Shown here piece after piece: positions 35,437 through 45,254 of a DNA stretch of 64,000 nt. The stretch is from positions 1,178,001-1,242,000 of the forward strand of contig JAXMGT010000001.1 of the NCBI GenBank assembly GCA_046347155.1, written 5' to 3'. A program made the translations under genes and the position numbers. Source of the stretch: RPQJ01 sp046347155 (GTDB taxonomy: Bacteria > Pseudomonadota > Gammaproteobacteria > Steroidobacterales > Steroidobacteraceae). The notes beneath the pieces were generated by a model that searched no databases, was not told the DNA's origin, and was given only the letters and a program-made list of their open reading frames with translations. The first letter of the stretch is position 1. Each line of letters opens with the position of its first letter.

Positions 35437-38400
35437 GCCTTGCTCCCCTGAGTGATCACCAGCCGCCGCACCGCCTGAAGTGCGACGGCCAGCGAGGCGA
35501 AATCGGCCTCGTGCGACTGCTCGCGGATGTCCCCGACCACGCTGCGGGCGTGGGCAGCCGCGGCCGCGTGCCGCTGCACCCAGCGCTCGATGGCCCGCGA
35601 CGGCTCCTTCTCACGGGTTTCCGCGAGCACCCGTTCGGCGAGCGCTCGCTGCGCCTCGTAGACGCCTTCGCGCAGGCTGCCCCGGGCCACCGCATGCCAG
35701 TGACCGGCGATCTCGAGGCTCTCGACGCGCTCGCGCAGCCAGTCGAGCCCGAATTCCGTGCCGGCGCCGAAATACACCGCCGCCGCCGTGTCGACCGACA
35801 GCCGCCGGCCCTGGGCGAGCTCGACGATGTCCGGGGCGCAATGCAGCGCGGCGCAGGCCGAGACCTGGCGGGCGAGGGCCGCGGGCACACCCGCGCCGGA
35901 GAGCTGCTCGACCCGGCGGTCGTGGGCCTGGCGCTCGAGGCCGTGGAGCCACTGCGTCTGCGCGGCGGCGAGTTCACGCACGCCCGGCCGCAGCCGCCGC
36001 ACCTGGTGCTCGATGCCGAGGTCGTTGCGGTGCCGCTGCAGCAGCCAATAGGTCGCCTGGCGCAGCAGCAGGATGGTCTCGAGGACCATGTCGTACTGCA
36101 CGGCGGCGGGCACCCGGTTGTCGAGCTTCTCGATCCCGCCCCAGATCGAGCGCACCTCGAACACCTCGCGCGCGATGGTGTAGGCGCGCGCGACGGCGGC
36201 CGCGTCGGCGCCAGTGTCCTGACAGGTCCGCGCGACGAACGTCGGACCCATCCGGTTCACGATGCTGTTCGTCGTCGCGGTCGTGATGATCTCGCGCTTC
36301 AGCCGGTGCTGGTCGAGCAACGCCGCGTAGCGCTTCGACAGCCGGTCCGGGAAGTAGCGATCGAGTTCGAGGCCGAGGTAGGGGTCCTCGGGGACGTCGG
36401 ACTGGATGAGCTGCTGGCTCAGTGCGATCTTCGCGTAACTGAGCACCATGGCGAGTTCCGGCCGCGTGAGGCCCCGGCCGGCGCGACGGCGCTCCTCGAT
36501 TTCCTCCGCGCTCGGCAGGTACTCGAGCGCGCGGTCGAGCACGCCGTCGAGCTCGAGCGACCGGATCAGGTGCGCGTGCTCGCCGAGGCGCTCGGCGGCG
36601 CCGGCCTCGAGCAGGCTGATTGCCTGGCCCTGCAGGTAGTTGTCACGCAGCACCAGCTCCCCGACGTCGTCGGTCATCTCGGCGAGCAGACGGTTGCGGG
36701 CCGCGGTCGTGAGCTTCGTGCGGTGGGCGGCCACCTCGAGCAGTATCTTGATGTTGACCTCGTGGTCGGAGCAGTCGACCCCGCCCGAGTTGTCGACGAA
36801 GTCGGTGTTGATGCGTCCCCCGGCGAGCGCGAACTCGACGCGGCCGAGCTGCGAGCAGCCGAGGTTGCCGCCTTCGCCGACGACCTTGCAGCGCAGGTCG
36901 CGGCCGTCGACGCGCACGGCATCGTTGGCCCGGTCGCCGATCTGCGAGTTCGCCTCGTGCGAGGACTTCACGTAGGTGCCGATGCCGCCGTTCCAGAGCA
37001 GGTCGACCGGCAGCCGCAGTATCGCGCGGATCACCTCGTTCGGCGCCACGCGGGCGGCGTCGAGCCCAAGGAGCGCACGGGCCTGGGGCGACAACGGGAT
37101 GTCCTTGGCGTCTCGCGGGAACACGCCGCCGCCCTGGGAGATCAGCCGGCGGTCGTAGTCGGCCCACGTCGAGCGCGGCAGCCTGAACAGGCGCTCGCGC
37201 TCGCGGTAGCTCGACTCGGCGTCGGGCGACGGGTCGAGGAACACGTGCTGGTGGTTGAAGGCGGCGACCAGCCGGATGTGCCTGGACAGCAGCATGCCGT
37301 TGCCGAACACGTCGCCGGCCATGTCGCCGATCCCGGCGACGGAGAACTCCTGCGACTGGATGTCGATGCCGATCTCACGGAAGTGGCGCTTCACGAGTTC
37401 CCAGGCGCCCTTCGCCGTGATGCCCATCTTCTTGTGGTCGTAGCCGGCCGAGCCGCCCGAGGCGAACGCATCGCCCAGCCAGAAGCCGTACTCGGCCGCC
37501 AGCGCGTTCGCGGTGTCCGAGAACGTCGCCGTGCCCTTGTCGGCGGCGACGACGAGGTACGGGTCGTCCGCGTCGTAGCGCACGACCCGCGGCGGCGGCA
37601 CGACGTTGCCGCCGCGCACGTTGTCGGTCAGGTCCAGGAGGGCTCGGATGAAGATCCGGTAGCACTCGGTGCCCTCGCGCTGGACGTCCTCGCGGCTCGC
37701 GCCACGCGGCATCAGCTTCGGCACGAAGCCGCCCTTCGCGCCGGCCGGCACGATCACGGTGTTCTTGACGTTCTGCGCCTTCATCAGGCCGAGGATTTCG
37801 GTCCGGAAATCCTCGCGCCGGTCCGACCAGCGAAGACCGCCGCGAGCCACCTTGGCCATGCGCAGGTGCACGCCCTCGACGCGCGGCGAATACACCCAGA
37901 TCTCGAACATCGGCCGCGGCTTCGGCAGTTCCGGGATCTTCTGCGGGTCGAGCTTGAAGGCGAGGTAGGACTTTGACGACCCGGCGGCGTCGCGCTGCCA
38001 GTGGCTGGTCCGGAGCATCGCGCCGATCACGGCGCGGAACGCACGCAGGATCCGGTCGTCGTCCGGACTCGTGACCTTGTCGAGCGCTTCGTCGGTCTCG
38101 CGGCCGAGCGAGCGCAGCTGCGAGTTGCGGGTCGCGTCCTTCAGCTCCGGGTCGAAGCGCGCCTCGAACGTCCAGGCGAGCCGCGCGGCGATGCCCGGGT
38201 GGCGCGCCAGCACCGACTCCATGTAGCGCTGGCTGAACGGCAGCCCGGTCTGAAGCAGGTAGCGGCACACCGCGCGCAGCACGACGCACTGGCGCCAGTC
38301 GAGGCCGGCGGCGAGCACCAGCCGGTTGAACCCGTCGCTCTCGGCCTGGCCGTTCCAGACCGCGAAGAACGCCGCCTCGAACCGCGGCCCGGCCTCGGAC

Positions 38401-40253
38401 GGGTCGAGCTTGCGGCCCCCGGCGTGGGTGACCTCGAGCACCTGCAGCCAGAGGTCCTGGCCGCTGCCGATCCGGTACGGGCGCTCGTTCAGTATGCGCA
38501 GGTCGAAGTTCTCGAGCAGCGGCACGAGGTCCGACATCGCGACGGGCTCGCCCCGCCGGTACAGGCGCAGGTGCAGCGCGTTGCGCACCGGGTCGCCGGG
38601 ACGCAGCTCGATGCCGAGCGCCGTGCCGGTCGCGGGCAGCGCCATCAGCGCCCGGATGTCGTCGATCGCGTCGCGCGCCGGGACCTCGTCCTGGTACGCG
38701 GCCGGCATCGCGCCGGCGTACGCCGCGGCGCGCGCACCGGGCAGCCGGGCCGCCAGTTCGTCGCGCAGCCGGTCTTCCCAGGTCCTGAGCGCATCGGCGA
38801 CCCGTCGCTCGATGCGCTCGACGTCGGCATCGGTCTCGGCCGACGGGTCGGTCCGGACGAGCGTGTAGAGGCGGGCCAGCGCCGACTCGGAGATCTGCAC
38901 CTGGGTCTCGACGCCGAGGCCGTCGAGTTCCTGCAGCAGGATCTGCTCGATGCGCTGCCGCGCCTGGGTGTTGTAGCGGTCGCGCGGGACGTAGAGCAGG
39001 CAGGTGTAGAAGCGTGCGTAGGGGTCGCGGCGCAGGAACAGCCGCACCCGGCGCCGCTCGTAGATGTTGACGATGCCGCGCGCGCTCTTCACGAGTTCGG
39101 CCACCGTCGACTGGAAGAGCTCGTCGCGCGGGTAGCTCTCGAGCACGTGGAACAGCGACTTGCCGTCGTGGCTGACCGGCGCCGCGCCGATCCGGTCGAT
39201 CACCTCGCGCACCTTGTTGCGCAGCAACGGGATGTCGCGCGGGCTCGCGCTGTACGTCGAGGACGTGAACAGGCCGATGAAGCGGCACTCGCCGGTGACG
39301 TTGCCCTTCGCGTCGAAGGTCTTGACGCCGATGTAGTCGAGGTAGGTGGCCCGGTGCACCGTGGACACCGAATTCGCCTTCGTGACGACCAGCGCGGTCG
39401 CCTCGCGCGCGCGCCGGCGTGCCTCGCCGCGCAATTCGGCCGTCCGCGGCCGCGGGCGTCCCCGTCCCGTGCGCATCAGCCCGAGGCCCGACCCCGCGAC
39501 GGGCACCAGCCTGTCCACCGCGGCGCCCCGAGCGAGTGCGTACTCGCGGTACCCGAGGAACGTGAAGTGGTTGTCCGCGAGCCAGGCGAGGAAGGCGCCG
39601 GCCTCGGCGCACTCGGCGCGGCCGACGCCGGGCAGCCCGCCGCCGACGGACGTCGCGAGGGCCGCGGCGCGCGAACGCATCGCCGGCCAGTCGCGCACGG
39701 CGAGTTCGACGTCGGAGAGCGTCGCTAGGATCCGGTTGCGCACGTCCTCGAGACGCGCGGGATCGTCGACGCGGTCGATCGCGATGTGCTGCCACGATTC
39801 AGCCTGCGACCCGGTCGTGGGCTCGACGGTGCAGCGCTTCATCCGGCCGGCGCGGTCGCGGACGACGTGCAGCACCGGGTGGACCATCATCGAGACGGCG
39901 ATGCCGCAGTCGTTCAGCACCATCGCGAGCGAATCGACCAGGAACGGCATGTCCGGCGTGACGACCTCGACGACCGTGTGGGCGGCGGTCCAGCCGTGCT
40001 CGCCGTGCACCGGATTGAAGACGCGCACGAGGGCCTGGCCCGGGCGGCGCCGGGTGCCGAAGCGGAGGTGGTCGACGGCGGCGGCGGCGAGCGATTGTGC
40101 CGGGTGCTCGCGCAGGTCGTCTTCGTCGACGCCGCGGTAGTAATCTCGGACGAAGGCGAGGGCCGGGACCGGAGTGCCCTGCCCGGTGCTGCGCACCTGG
40201 GCCGCGATCGCGTCGATCAGGTGCCTGCGTACGGCCGGAATGCTGCCTGCCAT
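35433..40253 (-). CDS. NAD-specific glutamate dehydrogenase, large (180-kDa class)
   Basis: 1606 residues, matching the roughly 1600-residue class. A long N-terminal regulatory region with ACT-like segments (TPDMPFLVDSLAMVLND) extends to about residue 700. The catalytic core contains RGGLRWSDRREDFRTEILG, VIVPAGAKGGFVPK and a Rossmann nucleotide part with WNGGIGTYVKSS and EGGNLG. A long helical C-terminus follows. Converts glutamate to 2-oxoglutarate with NAD. ATG 40253 is chosen over 40262 because AAGGA then sits 9 bases away. A TATAAT box lies 40 bases upstream. The stop overlaps the gpmA start. Confidence 0.94.
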   Translation of the reverse strand: MAGSIPAVRRHLIDAIAAQVRSTGQGTPVPALAFVRDYYRGVDEDDLREHPAQSLAAAAVDHLRFGTRRRPGQALVRVFNPVHGEHGWTAAHTVVEVVTPDMPFLVDSLAMVLNDCGIAVSMMVHPVLHVVRDRAGRMKRCTVEPTTGSQAESWQHIAIDRVDDPARLEDVRNRILATLSDVELAVRDWPAMRSRAAALATSVGGGLPGVGRAECAEAGAFLAWLADNHFTFLGYREYALARGAAVDRLVPVAGSGLGLMRTGRGRPRPRTAELRGEARRRAREATALVVTKANSVSTVHRATYLDYIGVKTFDAKGNVTGECRFIGLFTSSTYSASPRDIPLLRNKVREVIDRIGAAPVSHDGKSLFHVLESYPRDELFQSTVAELVKSARGIVNIYERRRVRLFLRRDPYARFYTCLLYVPRDRYNTQARQRIEQILLQELDGLGVETQVQISESALARLYTLVRTDPSAETDADVERIERRVADALRTWEDRLRDELAARLPGARAAAYAGAMPAAYQDEVPARDAIDDIRALMALPATGTALGIELRPGDPVRNALHLRLYRRGEPVAMSDLVPLLENFDLRILNERPYRIGSGQDLWLQVLEVTHAGGRKLDPSEAGPRFEAAFFAVWNGQAESDGFNRLVLAAGLDWRQCVVLRAVCRYLLQTGLPFSQRYMESVLARHPGIAARLAWTFEARFDPELKDATRNSQLRSLGRETDEALDKVTSPDDDRILRAFRAVIGAMLRTSHWQRDAAGSSKSYLAFKLDPQKIPELPKPRPMFEIWVYSPRVEGVHLRMAKVARGGLRWSDRREDFRTEILGLMKAQNVKNTVIVPAGAKGGFVPKLMPRGASREDVQREGTECYRIFIRALLDLTDNVRGGNVVPPPRVVRYDADDPYLVVAADKGTATFSDTANALAAEYGFWLGDAFASGGSAGYDHKKMGITAKGAWELVKRHFREIGIDIQSQEFSVAGIGDMAGDVFGNGMLLSRHIRLVAAFNHQHVFLDPSPDAESSYRERERLFRLPRSTWADYDRRLISQGGGVFPRDAKDIPLSPQARALLGLDAARVAPNEVIRAILRLPVDLLWNGGIGTYVKSSHEANSQIGDRANDAVRVDGRDLRCKVVGEGGNLGCSQLGRVEFALAGGRINTDFVDNSGGVDCSDHEVNIKILLEVAAHRTKLTTAARNRLLAEMTDDVGELVLRDNYLQGQAISLLEAGAAERLGEHAHLIRSLELDGVLDRALEYLPSAEEIEERRRAGRGLTRPELAMVLSYAKIALSQQLIQSDVPEDPYLGLELDRYFPDRLSKRYAALLDQHRLKREIITTATTNSIVNRMGPTFVARTCQDTGADAAAVARAYTIAREVFEVRSIWGGIEKLDNRVPAAVQYDMVLETILLLRQATYWLLQRHRNDLGIEHQVRRLRPGVRELAAAQTQWLHGLERQAHDRRVEQLSGAGVPAALARQVSACAALHCAPDIVELAQGRRLSVDTAAAVYFGAGTEFGLDWLRERVESLEIAGHWHAVARGSLREGVYEAQRALAERVLAETREKEPSRAIERWVQRHAAAAAHARSVVGDIREQSHEADFASLAVALQAVRRLVITQGSKA

Positions 40254-40292
40254 CGTTGTCATTCCTTAATGTCTTGTTTCCCCCGCCGGCCG

Positions 40293-40298
40293 ATTATA
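40293..40298 (-). promoter_or_regulatory. -10 box for the glutamate dehydrogenase-gpmA operon
   Basis: A perfect TATAAT on the minus strand, 40 bases upstream of the chosen start. The matching -35 region is GC-rich and not consensus. It sits just outside the 3' end of the MarR gene. Confidence 0.45.
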
Positions 40299-40300
40299 GG

Positions 40301-40819
40301 TCACCGGCGTGCCTGGCCGGGGCGTCGTTCGCGCCTGGGGCCCGTCGAATGAGGCGGCACCGGCGCGGCGAGTGCGCGCGCGCGCTCGGTGAGCTTCTGC
40401 ACGATCGAGTCGAGGGCCGCCGACTCGTGCGGATCCAGGCAGCCGACGAGTTCTTGCTCGTAGTCGAGCGCAAGCGGGGCGACCTGCCGATAGACGGCCT
40501 TGCCCGCGGCACTGAGGCGCAGCACCGAGCGGCGTCGGTCGTCGCGCGCCGTCGCGCGCACGAGCCGGCGGTCGCGCAGCAGCCGCCCGACCGCACGACT
40601 CACCGCAACCGCATCCATGCCGGTGCAGGCGGCCACCTCCGCCGCCGAGAGGCCGGGCCGCATCGCGAGTACGGCGATCACGCGCCACTCCGGGATGCCG
40701 AGTCCGAACCGGCGCTGGTACGTCTCCGCGATCGAGCCGCTCACGACGTTCGTGAGCACCGACAGGCGGTAGGGGAGGAAGCGCTCGAGCTCGATCCGGC
40801 CGGGTCTGCGTTGCGCCAC
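40301..40819 (-). CDS. MarR family transcriptional regulator
   Basis: 172 residues. Winged helix: PEWRVIAVLAMRPGLSAAEVAACTGMDAVAVSRAVGRLLRDRRLVRATARDDRRRSVLRLSAAG spans residues about 43-105, with the DxRRRS wing typical of the family. The last 25 residues are Arg/Pro-rich and basic, longer than most MarR proteins. GTG start at 40819. It is read toward the glutamate dehydrogenase gene, whose promoter lies directly after its stop, so it may regulate that operon or itself. Ligand unknown. Confidence 0.88.
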   Translation of the reverse strand: MAQRRPGRIELERFLPYRLSVLTNVVSGSIAETYQRRFGLGIPEWRVIAVLAMRPGLSAAEVAACTGMDAVAVSRAVGRLLRDRRLVRATARDDRRRSVLRLSAAGKAVYRQVAPLALDYEQELVGCLDPHESAALDSIVQKLTERARALAAPVPPHSTGPRRERRPGQARR

Positions 40820-40894
40820 GCGGTGGGGCTCCTGGACCGCCCGCGGCGGCCGATGCTTGCAAGTGTAACGATCGGCGCGGCCGGGCCGCCAGCC

Positions 40895-41989
40895 TCAGGG
40901 GCGGTGCGGCCGCGCGAGGTAGGCGTGGCTCTGCATTTCGGCGAGCCGGCTGCGCGTGCGCTCGAAGTCGAAACCGAGCCGGCTCCCGCGGTAGAGGTCG
41001 TCCGGCGCGGCCGCCGCCGACAGCACCAGCTTGACGCCGCGGTCGTAGAACTCGTCCACGAGCGCGATGAAGCGGCGTGCCTCGTCGTCGCGGGCCGCGT
41101 CGAACACCGGCACCCCGGAAACGAACACCGTGTGGAAGTCGCGCGCGATCTCCACGTAGTCGGCCGTGCCGCGGGGGCCGTCGCAGAGGTCCGTGAAACC
41201 GAACCAGGCGACCCCGGCCGACGACCGCAGCAACGGGATCGTTCGGCCCTCGACCTCGAGCGAGCCGCCGGCCGTGCCCGGGTCGCCGGCGATCGATTCG
41301 AACCGGCCGAGCAGCGCGCCGGGCGTGCCGGGGTCCGCGGCGTCGAGGTACAGGGGTGCCCGCTCGAGCTGGCGCAGCCGGTAGTCGGTGCCGGCGTCCA
41401 GGTTGAGCACGTCGCAGCGCCGTTCGATGAGTGCGATCGCGGGCAGGAAGCGGGCCCGCTGCAGTCCGTCGCGGTAGAGCGCCGACGGCGGCGAGTTCGA
41501 CGTGAACACGAGCGCGACGCCGCGTGCGTCGAGCGCGGCGAAGAGGCCCGCGAGGATCATTGCGTCCGCGATGTCGCCGACGAAGAGTTCGTCCAGGCAC
41601 AGCACGCGCGCCTCCCCGGCGTAGGCGTCGGCCACGCGCTCGAGCGGGTCTGGGACGTCACGCAGGGCCGCGAGGCGCGCGTGCACGTCCTTCATGCAGC
41701 GGTGGAAGTGCTCGCGGCGGGCGGGAACGCCGAGCGAGCCGTGGAAGAGGTCCATCACGAACGTCTTGCCGCGACCCACGCCACCCCACAGGTAGACGCC
41801 GCGCGGGGCCGGCGCGCGGCCGCCGCCGACCAGCCGGTCGAACCAGCTCGACCGGCGCGGCGTTTCGAGTTCGTGCATCAGCACGGACAGCCGGTCGACC
41901 GCCGCGAGCTGGGCCGCGTCCGAGCGGTATCCATGGCGCTCGATCGACGCGCGGTACAGGGCGTCGAACGTTGGGCGCTCGAGCTCCAC
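40895..41989 (-). CDS. zapE: Cell-division ATPase ZapE (AFG1-like)
   Basis: 364 residues. Walker A GGVGRGKT (about residue 70), then MDLFHGSLGV and HFHRCMKDVHARL, and a Walker B CLDELFVGDIADAMIL with the sensor TSNSPPSALYRDGLQRARFLP. This is the AFG1/LACE1 family, ZapE in proteobacteria, which associates with FtsZ rings and the membrane. GTG start at 41989, 3 bases after the ETF-QO stop. In gammaproteobacteria it is a housekeeping gene; placement behind ETF-QO suggests shared transcription. Confidence 0.92.
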   Translation of the reverse strand: MELERPTFDALYRASIERHGYRSDAAQLAAVDRLSVLMHELETPRRSSWFDRLVGGGRAPAPRGVYLWGGVGRGKTFVMDLFHGSLGVPARREHFHRCMKDVHARLAALRDVPDPLERVADAYAGEARVLCLDELFVGDIADAMILAGLFAALDARGVALVFTSNSPPSALYRDGLQRARFLPAIALIERRCDVLNLDAGTDYRLRQLERAPLYLDAADPGTPGALLGRFESIAGDPGTAGGSLEVEGRTIPLLRSSAGVAWFGFTDLCDGPRGTADYVEIARDFHTVFVSGVPVFDAARDDEARRFIALVDEFYDRGVKLVLSAAAAPDDLYRGSRLGFDFERTRSRLAEMQSHAYLARPHRP

Positions 41990-41992
41990 GGG

Positions 41993-43600
41993 CTACATGC
42001 GCTCGTAGTTCGGGCCCGAGCCCCCCTCGGGCGTCGTCCACGTGATGATCTGGTACGGGTCCTTGATGTCGCAGGCCTTGCAGTGCACGCAGTTCGCGGC
42101 GTTCACCTGCAGCCGGCGGCCGCCGGCGCCGTCATCGACCATCTCGTAGACGTGTGCGGGGCAGAAGTACTGGCAGGGGTTGCCGTACTCGGTCGCGCAG
42201 CGCGTCGCGCACACCGAAGTGTCGGCGACCTTCAGGTGCACCGGCTGCGCCTCCTCGTGCACGTTGCCCGCGAAATAGACCGCGGCGAGCCGGTCGCGCG
42301 GCGGCAGCGGGCGTTCCCCCCAGCCGCGGTCCGGCGACGCGCCCTCGTCGAGCCGGCGCAGGGCCGAGTGGTCCGCGTGGTTCTCGAGCGTCCAAGGCGT
42401 GTGGCCCGCCGTGAGCGTCTCGAGCGCGCCGTTCGCCATGCCCATCCACATGCCCCGACGGAACCCGGGTCGGATGTTGCGCACCTTGTGCAGCTCGCGA
42501 CCGCCCGGCGAGGCGCGCCAGCGCGCGTCATAGCCAGCCGTGCCGCCGGTCCCGGCCAGGTGCTCGGCGGCAAGCACGCCCGCGCGAACGGCCTGGTGCA
42601 CGCCCTTGATCTTCGGCACGTTGAGCGTGCCCCCCGCGTCGCCCACGAGCAGGGCACCCGGCATCTCGAGCGTCGGCATCGACTGCCAACCGCCCTCGAT
42701 GATCGTCCGCGCACCGTAGGCGAGGATCTCGCCCCCTTCGAGCAGCTTCGCGATCGACGGGTGGTTCTTCCATTGCTGGAACGCCTCGAACGGCTGGAAG
42801 CGCGGGTCCGAGTAGTCGAGTCCGACGACGAAGCCCGCGTACACGCGGTCGCCGTCGAGGTGGTAGAGGAAGCTCCCGCCGTAGGTGGCCGTATCCATCG
42901 GCCAGCCGACCGTGTGCTGTATGAACCCCGGCTCCGCGCGCCCCGGCGGCAGCTGCCACAGTTCCTTGAAGCCGAGCCCGTAGGTCTGCGGCGACTTGCC
43001 GCGGTCGAGGCCGTACTTCGCGATCAGGATCTTCGACAGGCTGCCGCGGCAGCCCTCGGCCAGTATCGTCGTGCGGGCCCGGATGTCGGGACCGGGTGCG
43101 TAGCTGTCGCCCGGGTTGCCGTCCTTGTCGAGGCCCATGTCGCCGATCCGGACGCCCGCGACCGCGCCGGCGTCGTCGAAGAGCGGAGACGCGGCCGCAT
43201 AGCCCGAGATCACGTCGCAACCGAGCGCCTCGGCTTTCGTCGCGAGGTACGCGGCGAGGTTACCGACCGACATGATGAAGTTGCCGTGGTTGTGCATCTG
43301 CGGCGGCGTCGGCATCCGGATCCGGCGCGTGCGGGTGAGCAGGCTGAATTCGTCGCGCCCGGCAGGCACGCACACGCCCTTGTACTCGTCGCGCCAGCCC
43401 GGCAGCAGCGCGTCGATCGGGCCCGGCTCGACGACCGCGCCCGAGAGCGCATGGGCGCCGACCGCCGCCGCCTTCTCGATCACGCAGACATTGAGGTCGG
43501 CCTTCAGCTGCTTCAGCCGGATCGCCGTCGCGAGCCCGGCGGGACCGCCGCCGACGATCACGACGTCGTATTCCATCACGTCACGTTCGATGTCTGTCAT
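41993..43600 (-). CDS. Electron-transfer flavoprotein:ubiquinone oxidoreductase
   Basis: 535 residues. FAD motif VVIVGGGPAGLATAIRLKQL near the N-terminus, GDAGGTLNVPKIKGVHQAVRAG in the middle, and a C-terminal [4Fe-4S] module with YFCPAHVYEM and CVHCKACDIKDP, the standard ETF-QO pattern. It takes electrons from acyl-CoA dehydrogenases via ETF and reduces membrane quinone; it is essential to the beta-oxidation genes in this window. etfAB are not present here. The operon runs thiolase, FabG-like SDR, HSD10-like SDR, ETF-QO, zapE. Confidence 0.95.
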   Translation of the reverse strand: MTDIERDVMEYDVVIVGGGPAGLATAIRLKQLKADLNVCVIEKAAAVGAHALSGAVVEPGPIDALLPGWRDEYKGVCVPAGRDEFSLLTRTRRIRMPTPPQMHNHGNFIMSVGNLAAYLATKAEALGCDVISGYAAASPLFDDAGAVAGVRIGDMGLDKDGNPGDSYAPGPDIRARTTILAEGCRGSLSKILIAKYGLDRGKSPQTYGLGFKELWQLPPGRAEPGFIQHTVGWPMDTATYGGSFLYHLDGDRVYAGFVVGLDYSDPRFQPFEAFQQWKNHPSIAKLLEGGEILAYGARTIIEGGWQSMPTLEMPGALLVGDAGGTLNVPKIKGVHQAVRAGVLAAEHLAGTGGTAGYDARWRASPGGRELHKVRNIRPGFRRGMWMGMANGALETLTAGHTPWTLENHADHSALRRLDEGASPDRGWGERPLPPRDRLAAVYFAGNVHEEAQPVHLKVADTSVCATRCATEYGNPCQYFCPAHVYEMVDDGAGGRRLQVNAANCVHCKACDIKDPYQIITWTTPEGGSGPNYERM

Positions 43601-43680
43601 GGCCGTGGGCCCTCTGCTGCATGCATTCGATAGTCGTTATCGTCGGCCGCCGCGGCGGCTGCCCGAATCTAGCGCCGCAC

Positions 43681-44448
43681 TCAGCGCGGCGCCATCCGGA
43701 TTGCCCCGTCGAGCCGGATCGTCTCGCCGTTCAGCATCGGGTTCTCGGCCACCTGCCGCACGAGCTGTGCATACTCGGCCGGGTGTCCGAGGCGCGGCGG
43801 GAACGGTACCTGCCTGCCGAGCGAGTCCTGCGCTTCCTGCGGCAGGCCGGCCATCATCGGCGTGAGGAAGAGTCCCGGCGCTATCGTCACGACCCGGATC
43901 CCGGAGGAGGCGAGTTCACGCGCCATCGGCAGCGTCATGCCGACGACGCCGCCTTTCGAGGCCGAGTAGGCGACCTGACCGATCTGCCCGTCGAACGCGG
44001 CGACCGATGCGGTCATCACGATCGCCCCGCGCTCGCCGCCCGCGTTCGGCGCGTTCTTCTGCATCGCGGCCGCGGTCGCCTTGCAGACGTGCAGCGTGCC
44101 GACCAGGTTGATCTCGATCACCTTGCGGAAGAACTCTCCCGGCATCGGGCCTTCCTTGCCCAGCATGCGCTTCGGCCAGCCCACGCCGGCGCAGTTGACC
44201 GCGAGGTCGATGCCGCCCATCGCGGCGACCGCTTCGGCGACGCTCGCGTCGACCGCTGCCTCGGACGTGACGTCCACCTTCGCATAGCGCGCACGCGCGC
44301 CGAGCTGCTCGACCGCGGCGAGGCCCGCGGACTCGTTCACGTCCGCGAGCGTCGCGCGGCCACCCGCGGCCACCACCATTTCGGCGACGGCGAGCCCGAG
44401 CCCCGAAGCGCCGCCGGTCACGTAGGCGCGGATGTCCTGGATCTGCAT
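43681..44448 (-). CDS. SDR, HSD10-like 3-hydroxyacyl-CoA dehydrogenase
   Basis: 255 residues. YVTGGASGLGLAVAEMVVAAGG with ADVNESAG (NAD-preferring Asp), NCAGVGWPKRML, VMTASVAAFDGQIGQVAYSASKGG (Ser, Tyr, Lys) and LFLTPMMAGLPQ. The insertion between strands and the PMPGEFFRKVIEINLVG pattern are typical of the type II (HSD10) group that oxidises 2-methyl-3-hydroxybutyryl-CoA and other branched 3-hydroxyacyl-CoAs. Situated after a FabG-like SDR and thiolase, so branched-chain or isoleucine-type beta-oxidation is a reasonable inference. Confidence 0.9.
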   Translation of the reverse strand: MQIQDIRAYVTGGASGLGLAVAEMVVAAGGRATLADVNESAGLAAVEQLGARARYAKVDVTSEAAVDASVAEAVAAMGGIDLAVNCAGVGWPKRMLGKEGPMPGEFFRKVIEINLVGTLHVCKATAAAMQKNAPNAGGERGAIVMTASVAAFDGQIGQVAYSASKGGVVGMTLPMARELASSGIRVVTIAPGLFLTPMMAGLPQEAQDSLGRQVPFPPRLGHPAEYAQLVRQVAENPMLNGETIRLDGAIRMAPR

Positions 44449-44472
44449 GTTCGATACCCCCGTGGTCTTCGA

Positions 44473-45234
44473 TCAGAAGCGCAGGCCGCCATCCACTTCG
44501 AGCGTGCGACCCGTGTAGTAGCCGTTGTCGACGACGAACATCACCGCCGCGGCGATCTCCTCGGGCTCGGCGAGCCGCCCGAGCGGAACAGGTGCGGTCA
44601 CCTGCGCGAGCCGTTCCGCGGGCATGCCCTCGAGCAGCGCCGTGCGCGTGAAGCCGGGCGCGACGGCTGCGACCCGGATCCCGTGGCGAGCCAGTTCGCG
44701 CGCCCAGGTGACGGTCATCGCCTCGACGCCGGCCTTCGCCGCGGCGTAGTTCGTCTGCCCGGGGTTCCCCGCCTTCGAGATGCTCGAGACGTTGACGATC
44801 ACGCCGCCGTGCCCAAGCCCGATCATGTGGGCCGCGGCCTCCCGGCCGCAGAGGAATACGCCCGTCAGGTTGACGTCGATCACGGCCTGCCACTGGGCGA
44901 GGCTCATGCGCGAGACGACCGTTCCGTCCTTCGCCTTCACGAGCAGCGCGTCGCGGATGATGCCCGCGTTGTTCACCAGTACGTCGAGGCGGCCGTGTGC
45001 GGCGACCACGGCATCCATCGCGGCGACGACGTCGGGCTCGCGTCCGACGTCGGCCGCGTGCGCGGTCGCCCGGTGGCCGGCGTCGGCGAGCGCGCTGCGC
45101 GCCTGCTCGAGTTCGACCGCGTCGCGGTCGACGATCGCAATCGACGCGCCGCGCGCCGCGAGGGCGCCGGCGATGGCGCGGCCGATGCCGCGCGCGCCGC
45201 CGGTGACGACCGCGACCTTGCCGTCGAGCCGCAC
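44473..45234 (-). CDS. SDR family oxidoreductase (FabG/PhaB-like)
   Basis: 253 residues. GGARGIGRAIAGALAARG, VDRDAVELEQA, NNAGIIRDALL, VNVSSISKAGNPGQTNYAAAKAG and VDGGLRF. The NAGIIRDAL and GQTNYAAAKAG segments match 3-oxoacyl-CoA/ACP reductases. GTG at 45234 is the only start close to the thiolase stop (20 bases). Runs in one line with the thiolase, HSD10-like SDR and ETF-QO. It could reduce or oxidise 3-oxoacyl-CoA made by the thiolase. Confidence 0.9.
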   Translation of the reverse strand: MRLDGKVAVVTGGARGIGRAIAGALAARGASIAIVDRDAVELEQARSALADAGHRATAHAADVGREPDVVAAMDAVVAAHGRLDVLVNNAGIIRDALLVKAKDGTVVSRMSLAQWQAVIDVNLTGVFLCGREAAAHMIGLGHGGVIVNVSSISKAGNPGQTNYAAAKAGVEAMTVTWARELARHGIRVAAVAPGFTRTALLEGMPAERLAQVTAPVPLGRLAEPEEIAAAVMFVVDNGYYTGRTLEVDGGLRF

Positions 45235-45254
45235 GGCGCTGTCGCCGCGCCGGC

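Noticed and set aside
40097..43633. 1178-codon open frame on the plus strand
   Set aside because: Opposite MarR, zapE and ETF-QO, all convincing. The low-complexity translation is a codon-bias artefact.
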